Positions 32,572-41,966 are shown, counted from the stretch's first letter. The stretch is 43,989 nucleotides of DNA from an uncultured Clostridia bacterium (GCA_934157035.1 CAKPHG010000008.1:1-43989); one strand, 5' to 3'. Numbers and translations: made by a program. The notes: generated by a model from the letters alone, not told the origin.

Positions 32572-33576
32572 ATGAATACTGATATTTTAGTTTCATCAAA
32601 AGAAAAAGAAAAAAAGCGGTTTATTATAGGTACACATGATGGTATCTTTCATTCAGATGAAGTAGTTGCTTGTGCAATTCTCGCATTATTTCATTTTGAT
32701 GACCAAATTGTAATTGTCCGTTCCAAAGATGTTTCTTTATTACATGCAAAAGAAGCAGATATTTTAGTTGATGTCGGTAGCGGTCTTTATGATCATCATC
32801 AGCCAGGAGGAAATGGTAAAAGAAAAAATGGAGTTCCTTATGCAAGTGCAGGACTTGTTTGGAGGGAATATGGAGAAGGTGTAATTTATAAATGTTTTGA
32901 TGAATTATATAGTCCTTTTTCTTCTATTCTTGCAGACAATCCTGCTAAAACTTATGAAAGCACTTTTAAAAGCATTGTCAAAGACATTGATGAAAACCTT
33001 ATTCAGAATGTTGATAAAGAAGATAATGGTATATCTGTACCTACTCATGCTTTCAGCTTTATTACATCATTTCTTCCGGTATATGGTAGCAAGCAAAATA
33101 GCTTTGATGAAGGTTTTCAGCTTGCACTTAACGTTACTATTGAAATTTTGAAACATGCCATCTATGCGGCTATTTCAAAAGAATTAACTTTAAAACTCGT
33201 TTTAGACCTAACCGAAGAAGACGGAATTGTTTCAAATGGTATTTTAGAAATTCCATCTCAGACATTTCCATGGTTAGAAGCAGTTTGCAATTACAACACT
33301 AATTTTGTTTGGTTTGATACAGACCATATCAATTTTGTAATCTTTCCATATCCTTCAGGAGGTTGGGCAGCACAATGTGTTCCTCCAACTGTAGAACAAA
33401 AATTTGAGCAAAAAATTCCTTTTCCTAAGGAATGGGCTGGACAAACCAAAAATCTCCCTGAAATTTCGGGAGTAAAAGATGCAACTTTTTGTCATAACGG
33501 CTGTTTCTTCGCACGGGCTAAAACAAAAGAAGGAGTTATAGCTTTATGTAATAATGCTATGCACCAACTGAATTAA
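32572..33576 (+). CDS. MYG1/UPF0160-family metal-dependent hydrolase
   Basis: DHH-like phosphoesterase of the MYG1 family, 334 residues. The first motif is GTHDGIFHSDEVVACAIL (about 19-36), with the aspartate/histidine metal ligands. Next come DILVDVGSGLYDHHQPGG, whose DHH gives the superfamily its name, and the family core VPYASAGLVWREYG. The C-terminus has FPYPSGGWAAQCVPP and KDATFCHNGCFFARA. Eukaryotic MYG1 is a 3'-5' RNA exonuclease; the bacterial role is unclear, with nucleic-acid or nanoRNA hydrolysis likely. It is on the plus strand, with its own promoter and a terminator shared with topA. CGG/CGT arginine codons and mixed codon use differ from the core genes. Confidence 0.88.
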   Translation: MNTDILVSSKEKEKKRFIIGTHDGIFHSDEVVACAILALFHFDDQIVIVRSKDVSLLHAKEADILVDVGSGLYDHHQPGGNGKRKNGVPYASAGLVWREYGEGVIYKCFDELYSPFSSILADNPAKTYESTFKSIVKDIDENLIQNVDKEDNGISVPTHAFSFITSFLPVYGSKQNSFDEGFQLALNVTIEILKHAIYAAISKELTLKLVLDLTEEDGIVSNGILEIPSQTFPWLEAVCNYNTNFVWFDTDHINFVIFPYPSGGWAAQCVPPTVEQKFEQKIPFPKEWAGQTKNLPEISGVKDATFCHNGCFFARAKTKEGVIALCNNAMHQLN

Positions 33577-33634
33577 AATAAAGAGTTATAACTTTATGTA
33601 ATAATGTTATTGCTCATTTTATGACAAGATGAAT
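33532..33634 (+). repeat. Tandem duplication of the MYG1 gene 3' end
   Basis: The last codons of the gene (GAGTTATAGCTTTATGTAAT..., 33533 onward) recur 50 bases later (33583 onward) with a few changes, and the GAATTAAAA after the stop is also repeated. The second copy is outside the reading frame of the gene. It is a small replication-slippage or recombination scar. Confidence 0.75.
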
Positions 33635-33635
33635 T

Positions 33636-33662
33636 AAAACCCCAGATAATTTCTGGGGTTTT
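33636..33662. terminator. Bidirectional terminator between MYG1 gene and topA
   Basis: AAAACCCCAGA pairs with TCTGGGGTTTT (33636-33646 and 33652-33662), loop of five bases, flanked by A- and T-runs. It ends both convergent genes. Confidence 0.93.
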
Positions 33663-33704
33663 AACTTTTTTTCTAAAAGTGCGTTGTACTTTTAAAGTAT
33701 CATT

Positions 33705-35810
33705 TTATTTCTTCTTAGTTGTTTTTCTTTTTGTAGTCTTTTTCTTTGCTGTTGTTTTCTTTTTAGCGGTGGTCTTCTTTTTTGTTTCTACTTCTATAGT
33801 TTCTTTTGGTTCCCACTTTTCTCCTGGCTTTGGTTTATCCCAAGAAATATAATTACAGCTTGTAGGATTATTTTCGCAAATGTAGTAGTTTCTTCTTCTT
33901 TTTGTTTTTCTTACTTGCACTACTCCACCACATACTGGGCATGGTACATCTATTGTATCGTAAATTGGTTTTGCATTTTTACATTCTGGGTAGCCTGGAC
34001 ATGCTAAGAACTTTCCATATCTTCCATATTTGTACACCATCATTCTTCCACATTTTTCACATTGTACGTCAGATACCTCATCTTCTATTTTTACATGTTC
34101 TAGTTCTTTTTCTACTTTGTCTAATGTTACCTTAAATGGCCCATAGAAGTCTCTAATTACTTGTTTCCATTGTTCTTTTCCTTCTGCTACTTCGTCAAAT
34201 TCTTCTTCTATTTTTGCTGTAAATGCCACATTTATAACATCTGGGAAGCTTTCAACTAATAATTTATTTACAACTTTTCCAAGTTCTGTTGGCATTAGTT
34301 GCTTTTGAACTTTTTCTATATATCTTCTTTCTAAAATTGTTGTAATTGTTGGTGAATAAGTACTTGGTCTTCCTATTCCTTTTTCCTCTAATGCTTTTAC
34401 CAAACTTGCTTCTGTGTACCTTGGTGGTGGCTCTGTAAAGCTCTGTTTTGGATTTATTTCCTTTTTAATAACTTCTTCATTTATTTCTAGTTCTGGTAAT
34501 GTTTCGTCGTCTTGTTTTTTCTTTTTGTCTTCTTTTACGTTGTCTTCAGATTCTACATATAAAACCATGAAACCCTTAAATTTTAATGTTTGACCATTTG
34601 CTTTAAAATTATATTCATCTGCTTTTATATCTACTGCAACTGTGTCATAAATAGCTTGTGCCATTTGACTTGCTATAAAACGATTATATACTAATTTGTA
34701 TAATTTATATTGATCTGGAGTTAATGAACTTTTTATTTTTTCTGGCTCTAGCTCTATGTAAGTTGGTCTTATTGCCTCGTGTGCATCTTGTGCGTCCTTA
34801 TTTGTTTTATAATATCTATTTTCGTAATAGTTCTCTCCATATTCTTTTACTATATGTTTTTTAGCAGCATCTCTTGCTTCATCTGAAATTCTTGTAGAGT
34901 CTGTTCTCATGTATGTAATTAGACCAACGCTACCTTTTTCTGGAACTTTAACACCTTCGTATAAACCTTGTGCTACACTCATTGTTTTCTTTAATGTAAA
35001 TCCTAACTTTCTTGAAGCTTCTTGTTGCATTGTGCTTGTTGTAAATGGTGGTGCTGGCGTTCTTTTCTTCTCGCTCTTTTTAATGTCTTCTACAATGTAT
35101 TTTTCTTTTTCTATATTTTTTAATATTTCATCTATTTCTTCTTTTGAATGGATATCTATTTTCTTTCCGTTTTTTCCATATAAATGTGCCTCAAAAGTCT
35201 TTTTAGAATTTTGTTCTAATAAAGTTACATATATATTCCAATATTCTTCTGGAATAAATTTTTCGATTTCTTCTTCTCTATCTACTATTAATTTTACTGC
35301 TACAGATTGCACTCTTCCTGCTGATAAACCTTTTTTTACCTTTTTCCATAAAAGTGGACTTATTTTATAACCTACTATTCTATCTAAGACTCTACGAGCT
35401 TGTTGTGCGTCTGTTAAATTCATATCTATTTTTCTTGGATGTTTTATAGATTCTTGTACTGTTTCTTTTGTTATTTCGTTAAATGTTACTCTACAAACAC
35501 TATCTTCTGGAATATTTAATATGTGTGCTAAATGCCATGCAATCGCTTCTCCTTCACGGTCAGGGTCAGTTGCAAGATACACTTTCTTACTAGATTCTGC
35601 ATCTTTTTTTAAAGCTTTTATTAAATCTCCTTTTCCTCTAATATTTATATATTCTGGTTCAAAATCATTTTCTATATCTACTGCAAGTTTAGATTTTGGT
35701 AAATCGCGAATGTGCCCCATAGATGCTACTACTTTTGTACTTCCACCTAAAAACTTTTTTATAGTATTGGCTTTTGCAGGTGATTCCACAATAATTAATT
35801 TATCTGCCAT
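33705..35810 (-). CDS. topA: DNA topoisomerase I
   Basis: Relaxes negative supercoils. The Toprim domain holds VESPAKANTIKKFL and YLATDPDREGEAIAWHL, with all acidic ligands (D82, D84, E86) present. The active-site tyrosine is in GLITYMRTDSTRIS. Two C4 zinc ribbons follow the core (CEKCGRMMVYKYGRYGKFLAC, then CPVCGGVVQVRK...C...C). The C-terminus is a lysine/threonine repeat (TAKKKTTAKKKTTKRKTTKKK) expected to hold DNA non-specifically. The 701-residue length is typical. It is a separate unit from the mur genes; the murG terminator lies about 70 bases upstream. Confidence 0.97.
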   Translation of the reverse strand: MADKLIIVESPAKANTIKKFLGGSTKVVASMGHIRDLPKSKLAVDIENDFEPEYINIRGKGDLIKALKKDAESSKKVYLATDPDREGEAIAWHLAHILNIPEDSVCRVTFNEITKETVQESIKHPRKIDMNLTDAQQARRVLDRIVGYKISPLLWKKVKKGLSAGRVQSVAVKLIVDREEEIEKFIPEEYWNIYVTLLEQNSKKTFEAHLYGKNGKKIDIHSKEEIDEILKNIEKEKYIVEDIKKSEKKRTPAPPFTTSTMQQEASRKLGFTLKKTMSVAQGLYEGVKVPEKGSVGLITYMRTDSTRISDEARDAAKKHIVKEYGENYYENRYYKTNKDAQDAHEAIRPTYIELEPEKIKSSLTPDQYKLYKLVYNRFIASQMAQAIYDTVAVDIKADEYNFKANGQTLKFKGFMVLYVESEDNVKEDKKKKQDDETLPELEINEEVIKKEINPKQSFTEPPPRYTEASLVKALEEKGIGRPSTYSPTITTILERRYIEKVQKQLMPTELGKVVNKLLVESFPDVINVAFTAKIEEEFDEVAEGKEQWKQVIRDFYGPFKVTLDKVEKELEHVKIEDEVSDVQCEKCGRMMVYKYGRYGKFLACPGYPECKNAKPIYDTIDVPCPVCGGVVQVRKTKRRRNYYICENNPTSCNYISWDKPKPGEKWEPKETIEVETKKKTTAKKKTTAKKKTTKRKTTKKK

Positions 35811-35880
35811 AATACTCTCCTTTATTTTTATTACCTATGTATTCTAAATTATTTTTATTACTTTTTCAAGTAGTTATTAT

Positions 35881-35918
35881 AAAAAATTAGTAAAGCTTTA
35901 TTTCTTTACTAATTTTTT
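35881..35918 (-). terminator. mur operon terminator
   Basis: A perfect 15-bp inverted repeat (35881-35895 and 35904-35918), 8-base loop. The proximal arm lies inside the last codons of murG and contains its stop region. T-runs flank both sides. Confidence 0.9.
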
Positions 35919-37016
35919 TATTTCATTATATATTTTATTTTGGGCATCATTTGTTTGTAATTTTAAAGCATTTATCCCCATTTGTTTCATAATTTGTGGA
36001 TAATCTACCATACTTTTTATATTTTTATTTAGTTGTTCTGCCGTTAAATCTTTATTTAATATAATTTTCGCTGCTTGCACTTTTTCTAATGCTTTTGCAT
36101 TATATAATTGATGATCATTACTTACATTTGGAAGTGGCACTAAAATTGAAGGCTTACCTAAATTTGAAATTTCTGTTATTGTCATTGCCCCACTTCTAGC
36201 AACAATTATATCTGAGATATTCATTATTTCTTCCATATTATAAATATATGGAACAATCTTCATATTTTCTATCATATTTATATTTAAGTTTTCATCTTCT
36301 AATTTTTCTTTTATTATATCATATTGTTTTGGCCCCGTTGCCCACATAATTTGATAATCTTTGTTTAACTTTTGTTTTGCTATTCCTATTATAGCTTCAT
36401 TAATTGCTTGTGCTCCTTGGCTTCCACCAAAGACTAATACTATAGGTTTATTTTCATCTAAACCTATTTTGTTTTTCATTTCTTTTTGTTCTTGAACACT
36501 GTATTCTTTTTTTACTATTTTAGTTGGTGTACCTGTAAATACTACATTTTTTGCTTTCTTTATTCTATCTATTGCATCTTCAAATGAAACTAATATAGTA
36601 TCTGTTTTTTTACTAAGCATTTTTACAGCTTTTCCCGGAAAAGCATTACTTTCGTGTAACATAGTTGGAACTTTTAAATTATGAGCTGCTGATATTGTTG
36701 CTCCACAAATATACCCACCTGTACCTATTACAATGTCTGGGTTAAATTCTCTTATTATTTTTTTTGCTTCATAATATCCTTTTACTGTTTTTATAATCTT
36801 TTTAAAATTTTCTATAGATATTTCTTTATTTAGACCATAAGCATCTATTGTTTTTAATTCATATCCTGCTCTAGGTACTAAATCATTCTCTAATCCTCTG
36901 TCTGTTCCTATAAAAATAATATTTGAATTCTTTTCTTCTTGCTTTATTTTATTTGCTATTGCTAATCCAGGATTAATATGTCCTGCTGTTCCTGCTGCTG
37001 CTATAATTACTTTCAT
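35898..37016 (-). CDS. murG: UDP-GlcNAc:lipid I GlcNAc-transferase MurG
   Basis: Membrane-associated glycosyltransferase that turns lipid I into lipid II. The N-terminal glycine loop IIAAAGTAGHINPGLAIA (4-21) is typical. The middle G-loop is VLVFGGSQGAQAINEAI. The C-terminal nucleotide-binding block is IVARSGAMTITEISNLGKPSILVPLP. The 372-residue length is normal. TAAGGAGA lies before the ATG. It is last in the run murE-mraY-ftsW-murG; murB, often next, is not here. Confidence 0.97.
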   Translation of the reverse strand: MKVIIAAAGTAGHINPGLAIANKIKQEEKNSNIIFIGTDRGLENDLVPRAGYELKTIDAYGLNKEISIENFKKIIKTVKGYYEAKKIIREFNPDIVIGTGGYICGATISAAHNLKVPTMLHESNAFPGKAVKMLSKKTDTILVSFEDAIDRIKKAKNVVFTGTPTKIVKKEYSVQEQKEMKNKIGLDENKPIVLVFGGSQGAQAINEAIIGIAKQKLNKDYQIMWATGPKQYDIIKEKLEDENLNINMIENMKIVPYIYNMEEIMNISDIIVARSGAMTITEISNLGKPSILVPLPNVSNDHQLYNAKALEKVQAAKIILNKDLTAEQLNKNIKSMVDYPQIMKQMGINALKLQTNDAQNKIYNEIKKLVKK

Positions 37017-37038
37017 ACTACTCTCCTTAAAATTGTTT

Positions 37039-38190
37039 TTAAACTTTTGAACCTGATCTTGATATATTTAATAATACGCCCATACTGCATAATAATATTA
37101 CTAATGCTGTTCCTCCATAGCTAAAAAATGGAAGTGACATTCCTGTTGCTGGCATTGATGATGTAACAACTGCTATGTTTATAGCTGCTTGTATTCCAAC
37201 TAGTGATGTAATTCCAATTGCAAGTAAGCTTCCAAATGAATCTTGTGCTTTCATTGCTGTTAGAATTCCTCTCCAAATAAATATTGCAAACAATGAAATT
37301 ACCACTAAGCATCCTACAAAGCCTAACTCTTCTGCAATTATTGCAAATATGAAGTCATTATGTGGCTCTGGTATGTATAAATATTTTTGTTTACTTTCTC
37401 CTAGACCTACTCCAAATAGCCCTCCTGAGCCTATTGCATATAATCCTTGAATTACTTGCCATCCATCTCCTGTTGGGTCTTGCCATGGATCTAAGAAAGT
37501 AGTAAGTCTTGCTAAACGGAATGTTCCTTTGTCAGATCTTGTTGCTAATATAAGCATTCCTGCTATTGCAGCTGAACCTCCAGTTACAGCTATACTAAGA
37601 AAATGCTTTATTTTTGTTCCTGCCATTATCATCATTATTGAAACTATAGATACAATAACTATTGCTGCACTTAAATGGTCTTGAAAAAAGAACAATATTC
37701 CTATTGGAGGAATTAAATAAGCAAATGATTTTATACATCCTTGCCAAAACATTCCTAATTCATTTTTGTGTTCCGTTAGATACCCTGCATAAAATAAAAT
37801 TAACCCTACTTTTGCAATTTCTGATGGTTGAAAAGTACCAAATCCTAAATCAATCCATCTTCTTGCACCATTTACTTCTACTCCTATTCCTGGTATTGCA
37901 ACAGATATAAGAGCTAGTATTGAAATAGCATACGCTAATTTGTAAAATTTTTTATATATTCTATAATCAATTTTTGATATTATGAACATTAATACTATAC
38001 CAACAGCCGCAAAAATTACTTGTTTTATTACATAGGTATAACTATTTCCTGTTGTAGAAAGAGCTGAAGGTGCACTAGCTGAAAGCACCATAACAATACC
38101 TAATGAAAGCAGTAAAAATATAGTAATGCATAATGAAAAATCAAATGGCTTCTCAATTCTATTTAGTTTAACTTTTGTCTTCTTTTGCAC
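37039..38190 (-). CDS. SEDS peptidoglycan polymerase FtsW/SpoVE
   Basis: SEDS-family glycosyltransferase that polymerises lipid II at the septum, with a partner class B PBP. Ten membrane segments are expected. Visible family blocks are IVMVLSASAPSAL, VNGARRWIDLGFGTFQPSEIAKVGLI, FFQDHLSAAIVI, GVGLGESKQKYLYIPEPHNDFIFAIIAEELGF and LPFFSYGGTALVI. The frame is open to an ATG at 38241, but AGGAGG lies six bases before a GTG at 38190, which I take as the start (383 residues). Its position between mraY and murG equals spoVE in B. subtilis. Whether it serves vegetative division, cortex synthesis or both cannot be told. Confidence 0.94.
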   Translation of the reverse strand: MQKKTKVKLNRIEKPFDFSLCITIFLLLSLGIVMVLSASAPSALSTTGNSYTYVIKQVIFAAVGIVLMFIISKIDYRIYKKFYKLAYAISILALISVAIPGIGVEVNGARRWIDLGFGTFQPSEIAKVGLILFYAGYLTEHKNELGMFWQGCIKSFAYLIPPIGILFFFQDHLSAAIVIVSIVSIMMIMAGTKIKHFLSIAVTGGSAAIAGMLILATRSDKGTFRLARLTTFLDPWQDPTGDGWQVIQGLYAIGSGGLFGVGLGESKQKYLYIPEPHNDFIFAIIAEELGFVGCLVVISLFAIFIWRGILTAMKAQDSFGSLLAIGITSLVGIQAAINIAVVTSSMPATGMSLPFFSYGGTALVILLCSMGVLLNISRSGSKV

Positions 38191-38213
38191 TTTTCTCCTC
38201 CTATATATTATTT

Positions 38214-39197
38214 TTATATAGATAAAACTCCTATAACACACATTATTAATGTAATTATACTAAATACTGATACAATTTTATTTTCTTTCCATCCTGATAA
38301 TTCAAAGTGATGATGTAATGGAGTCATTTTAAATACTCTATTTCCTGTTTTCTTAAAATATGTAACTTGAATCATTACAGATAAAGTTTCTGCTATTGGT
38401 ATTATTGCAATAATCAAAAGTATTAATGGCATTTTTAAATATAGTGCCATTGCTGCAACTGCTCCTCCTAAAAACAATGAGCCTGTATCTCCCATCATTA
38501 CTTTTGAAGGATATAAATTAAATAGTAAAAATCCTAAGCATGCTCCTGATAAACAACTTCCAAATAATGTTATTTCTTTTATATTTAAAATAATTGCTAT
38601 TACTGTTAAACAAGTTAGCATTATAGTAGTTACACTACTTGATAATCCATCTATTCCATCTGTCAAGTTTATAGCATTTGTAGTAGCTAACATTACTAAT
38701 ATTGCAAATGGTATATATATCCATATAGGAAGTATTAAACTAGTTTTTGCAAATGGTATATATATGTCTGTTCCAATGTTTAGAACTTTTGTTAAATATA
38801 CTACATATCCAACTGCTATTATTAATAAACCTATCATTTTTGCTCTTGGACTTAACCCTTTTGTATTTTTTAATACTAGCTTTTTAAAGTCATCAACAAA
38901 TCCTACTATTCCAAAACCTACTGATACTAATACAAGCGGTATTAAATTCTTAGCAACTATTGGCTCTATTGTTTTATGAGTGTAATAATAATATAAAAAT
39001 GCACAAATTATTATCACTGCTAAAATAATAATTATTCCTCCCATTGTAGGAGTACCTTGTTTCTTTAAGTGACTTTTAGGTCCATCGTCTCTTTCTTGTT
39101 GACCTACTTTTAGTTTTCTTAATATTGGTATAATAATAAGTGACATTATTACTGTTAAAATAAATGTTATAATCAATACTTTTACCTGAAATTCCAT
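38214..39197 (-). CDS. mraY: Phospho-N-acetylmuramoyl-pentapeptide transferase MraY
   Basis: Integral membrane enzyme that attaches phospho-MurNAc-pentapeptide to undecaprenyl phosphate, forming lipid I. Diagnostic blocks are KKQGTPTMGGIIIILA, GFVDDFKKL (Asp-Asp), TNAINLTDGIDGLSSS, GDTGSLFLGGAVAA and MTPLHHHFELSGWKE. About ten membrane helices fit the 327-residue length. AAAGGAG precedes the ATG. The leader between murE and mraY carries the second copy of the 69-nt element. murF normally precedes and murD follows mraY; both are missing here. Confidence 0.97.
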   Translation of the reverse strand: MEFQVKVLIITFILTVIMSLIIIPILRKLKVGQQERDDGPKSHLKKQGTPTMGGIIIILAVIIICAFLYYYYTHKTIEPIVAKNLIPLVLVSVGFGIVGFVDDFKKLVLKNTKGLSPRAKMIGLLIIAVGYVVYLTKVLNIGTDIYIPFAKTSLILPIWIYIPFAILVMLATTNAINLTDGIDGLSSSVTTIMLTCLTVIAIILNIKEITLFGSCLSGACLGFLLFNLYPSKVMMGDTGSLFLGGAVAAMALYLKMPLILLIIAIIPIAETLSVMIQVTYFKKTGNRVFKMTPLHHHFELSGWKENKIVSVFSIITLIMCVIGVLSI

Positions 39198-39221
39198 ATT
39201 TTTCTCCTTTTTCTTATACCA

Positions 39222-39290
39222 GGAACATTCCTTTACCTTTTGTCACTTTTATTAAAGATAATTAATATTCCCTTTTCTTATGAATTAGTA
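39222..39290 (-). promoter_or_regulatory. 69-nt leader element, copy 2 (mraY)
   Basis: The ungapped counterpart of 19176-19244 (51 of 69 identical) in the spacer between murE and mraY, ending about 25 bases before the mraY start. Both 13-base blocks are fully conserved. The outer stem and AAGG-based stems of copy 1 are not clearly kept here; AGGAA/TTCCT can pair instead. No open reading frame is shared between the two copies. Confidence 0.7.
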
Positions 39291-39303
39291 TTCAAATGGC
39301 TAT

Positions 39304-40779
39304 TTATATATTTTTATTAATAATACTGTTTACTATAATTCTTTCATCAAATGGATATTTTACTCCATTTATTTCTTGATAAGGTTCATGTCCTTTTCCT
39401 GCTAATACTATAATATCTTTTTTATCAGCCATGCTAATAGCTTTCTTTATTGCTTCTATTCTGTCTACTACTACAGTATATTTTCCTTTAGTTTTCTTTA
39501 TTCCTTCTTCTATTTGGCTTACTATTTTTTCAGGATCTTCTGTACGAGGATTGTCTGATGTTATAATTGTAAAGTCTGCAATTCTTCCTGAAATTTCGCC
39601 CATTATTGGTCTTTTTGATGTATCTCTATCTCCACCACAACCAAATACAGATATTACTCTTCCTCTTGTATATGATTTTACTGCATTTAGTATGTTTTCT
39701 AAGCTTTCTGGTGAATGTGCATAGTCTATCATTATTGTCAAATCTTTTTTATTATTTACAAGTTCAGATCTTCCTGGAACTCTAACTTCTTCTAATGCTT
39801 CTTTTATTTGTTCAGCATTTGCTCCTAATTTTTCAGCTACACAAATTGCTGCTAGTGAATTATATACGCTAAATCTACCTGGAATGCATGTTTTTATTCT
39901 TTCATTTTTCATACCTATTTTTACTTTAAAGTCTACGTATGAATTTGTGATTGTAATATCTTTTGCTAAAACATTACAATAGTTATCTATTCCATACGTT
40001 GTTATATTACATTCTGGTACAAGTTTTGGTAATCTTGCCACATGATAATCATCTGCATTTATAAAACCTGTTTTACACATTTTAAATAATTGAACTTTTG
40101 AATTAAAATAGTCCTCCATATTTGGATGCTCTTTTGGGCTAATATGGTCTTCTGAAAAATTAGTAAATACTCCTATATCGAAGTCGCATCCTGCAACCCT
40201 ATGTAATTTCAAACTTTGTGAAGAAACTTCCATAACTACTGTATCTATATTTTCTTCTACCATTTTAGCAAAGATTGCTTGTAATTTATTGCTTTCTGGT
40301 GTTGTTCTATCACTATCTTCTAATTTTTTATCTCCAATATATGTAGCTATAGTTCCAATTAATCCAACCTTTTTTCCTGCTTTTTCTAGTATTTTCTTTA
40401 TCATATATGTTGTTGTTGTTTTTCCCTTTGTTCCTGTAACTCCTATTAGTTTGAATTTTCTAGATGGATTACCATAAAAATTGCATGAACATATAGCTAA
40501 TGCATATCTTGTGTCTTTTGCAATTATTACAGTTACATCTTCTGGAATTTTCTTAACAAATTCTGCTGTTACACCTTCTTCTAGAACTACAGCTTTTGCA
40601 CCTTGCTTTATAGCTGAGTCTACATATTCATGTCCATCTGTATCAAATCCTTTTATTGCTACAAATAAACCATTTTCTTTTATATTTCTTGAATCTTTAT
40701 CTAAATTTGTTATTTCTAAATCTAAATTTCCTTTTACTTTTAACCCTTCTATTCCTACTAAAATTTCCTTTAAATTCAT
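39304..40779 (-). CDS. murE: UDP-MurNAc-tripeptide synthetase MurE
   Basis: ATP-dependent ligase that adds the third amino acid to UDP-MurNAc-L-Ala-D-Glu. The P-loop is GVTGTKGKTTTTYMIKKIL; the substrate loop is DRTTPE. The DNPR motif (TSDNPRTEDPEKI) marks meso-diaminopimelate-adding enzymes, so the wall is mDAP type. The 491-residue length is typical. AGGAGGTATCCT precedes the ATG. It begins the murE-mraY-ftsW-murG run. Confidence 0.97.
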   Translation of the reverse strand: MNLKEILVGIEGLKVKGNLDLEITNLDKDSRNIKENGLFVAIKGFDTDGHEYVDSAIKQGAKAVVLEEGVTAEFVKKIPEDVTVIIAKDTRYALAICSCNFYGNPSRKFKLIGVTGTKGKTTTTYMIKKILEKAGKKVGLIGTIATYIGDKKLEDSDRTTPESNKLQAIFAKMVEENIDTVVMEVSSQSLKLHRVAGCDFDIGVFTNFSEDHISPKEHPNMEDYFNSKVQLFKMCKTGFINADDYHVARLPKLVPECNITTYGIDNYCNVLAKDITITNSYVDFKVKIGMKNERIKTCIPGRFSVYNSLAAICVAEKLGANAEQIKEALEEVRVPGRSELVNNKKDLTIMIDYAHSPESLENILNAVKSYTRGRVISVFGCGGDRDTSKRPIMGEISGRIADFTIITSDNPRTEDPEKIVSQIEEGIKKTKGKYTVVVDRIEAIKKAISMADKKDIIVLAGKGHEPYQEINGVKYPFDERIIVNSIINKNI

Positions 40780-40912
40780 AGGATACCTCCTGTATTTATA
40801 TACTATATTTATACTATGGCTTTTTATAATTATTAAAAACCAAGATAATTATATAACTAAACTTCTTATTTGTAAATTATATTAATAAAAAAAATAATCA
40901 TTACAAAAAAAC

Positions 40913-40949
40913 AAAAGAAAGTTCCAAGTTATACTTAAAGCTTTCTTTT
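40913..40949 (-). terminator. Terminator of the GNAT gene
   Basis: AAAAGAAAG pairs with CTTTCTTTT (40913-40921 and 40941-40949) and is followed on the minus strand by TGTTTTTTTG. It lies right after the GNAT stop, upstream of murE. Confidence 0.75.
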
Positions 40950-40955
40950 TATACT

Positions 40956-41516
40956 TTATAAATTTTTGTTTCTTATAAAATCTCCTTCAAATTCTTCTGC
41001 TAGGATGTCCATACTTAACCTGTCATAATATTTTCCATTTACAAATTCTGTTTTTCTTAATCTTCCTGCCTCTTTAAAGCCACATTTTTTATAACATGCC
41101 AATGCTCTTTCATTACATGCTATTAAGTCTAAATTTATATTATTTAAATTTAAATATTTAAACCCATATTCTAAAACTAATCTAATTGCTTCTGTTCCAT
41201 ATCCATTATTTCTATAATCTTTATCTCCTATGAATACTCCTAATGTACCTCTTCTATGTACATGATTGATGTTTTCTATTCCTACTGTTCCTATTACTTT
41301 ATCTTGGTCTAATGTTACAATAAAAAACACTGCCTCACCATTAATATTTTTTTGTAAATACTCTTTTTCTCCCTCTAAACTCACTAAATTTCCACTACGA
41401 CCTATATAATCTGTTGTATTAAAATCATTAAGCCAGTTTGCAAATATTTCTGCATCTTCTACATTTCTTGGTGATAAGTAGATTCTATCTCCTACTAATT
41501 TTTTAAAATACTTCAT
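40956..41516 (-). CDS. GNAT acetyltransferase, RimJ/RimL-like
   Basis: A 186-residue GCN5-related N-acetyltransferase. The N-terminal strand pattern LVGDRIYLSPRNVEDAEIFANWL is typical of RimJ/RimL-like members. The acetyl-CoA pyrophosphate loop is DKDYRNNGYGTEAIRLVLEYGF (motif A, R/QxxGxG). The tail has NERALACYKKCGFKEAGRLR, the NxxAxxxYxxxGF signature. Substrates of the group include ribosomal protein N-termini and aminoglycosides or polyamines; none can be assigned. It lies between murE and the TPM-lemA cassette, where a direct PBP-murE junction would be expected. Confidence 0.88.
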   Translation of the reverse strand: MKYFKKLVGDRIYLSPRNVEDAEIFANWLNDFNTTDYIGRSGNLVSLEGEKEYLQKNINGEAVFFIVTLDQDKVIGTVGIENINHVHRRGTLGVFIGDKDYRNNGYGTEAIRLVLEYGFKYLNLNNINLDLIACNERALACYKKCGFKEAGRLRKTEFVNGKYYDRLSMDILAEEFEGDFIRNKNL

Positions 41517-41675
41517 TTTTTATCTCCTTTCTTAAATATATTTAATTTTTAACAAACATTTTATATAATATGAATTTCTAAAAAAACTCCTATTATACAA
41601 TAAAACCTCACGAAAAAGCCCTTTATTAAGACTCCTCCGCAAGGTTAAATTTCCTTGTTTCTGTGTAAATAGCTT

Positions 41676-41811
41676 TTGCTATTCTATACTGCTCACTACC
41701 ATAGTTTAAGTATACTCCTAACATGTTTCTATTCTAACATATTTTTAGTTAGTTTGTCAAATTTACGTAAATATTATCTTCTTCCTTAACTTTTACTTCT
41801 GCTCTTTTCAT
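41676..41811. repeat. Duplicated PBP 3' end, copy A
   Basis: Matches 43559-43663. The first 49 bases (41676-41724) are identical to 43559-43607. A 14-base insertion and several changes then follow, and the match continues into the sequence coding the PBP C-terminus. Together with copy B it brackets the TPM-lemA cassette as direct repeats. Confidence 0.88.
41752..41811 (-). pseudogene. Fossil C-terminus of a PASTA penicillin-binding protein
   Basis: Reads AEVKVKEEDNIYVNLTN and stop on the minus strand, against AGVKVKEEANIYVELTN and stop in the real gene at 43612. Homology upstream of this is lost. It is either a duplicated gene end or the relic of a tandem PBP paralogue (pbpB-spoVD are tandem in B. 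subtilis). The near-identical 3' untranslated DNA favours a recent duplication. Confidence 0.75.
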
Positions 41812-41937
41812 TTTTGGCAAGTCAATTTTTTATGTAAATATGGTATTATATCCTATATTAGTAGTTGATTTTTAATTACTTATTTCTTGTATTCACTAAA
41901 TTGTTAATAATGTAATAAAAAAGTCTAGCATTAATAT

Positions 41938-41966
41938 TTGCAATTTTATGTAAAATATTGTATAAT
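41938..41966 (+). promoter_or_regulatory. TPM-lemA promoter with internal near-palindrome
   Basis: TTGCAA (41938-41943), 17 bases, TATAAT (41961-41966). The spacer begins TTTTATGTAAAA, in the same position as in the promoter of the 81-residue gene. Confidence 0.8.

Noticed and set aside
41580..41740. T-box or other known riboswitch before the GNAT gene
   Set aside because: I could not find a T-box sequence or the conserved core of any riboswitch that I know; the shared part is explained by duplication of the PBP 3' end.
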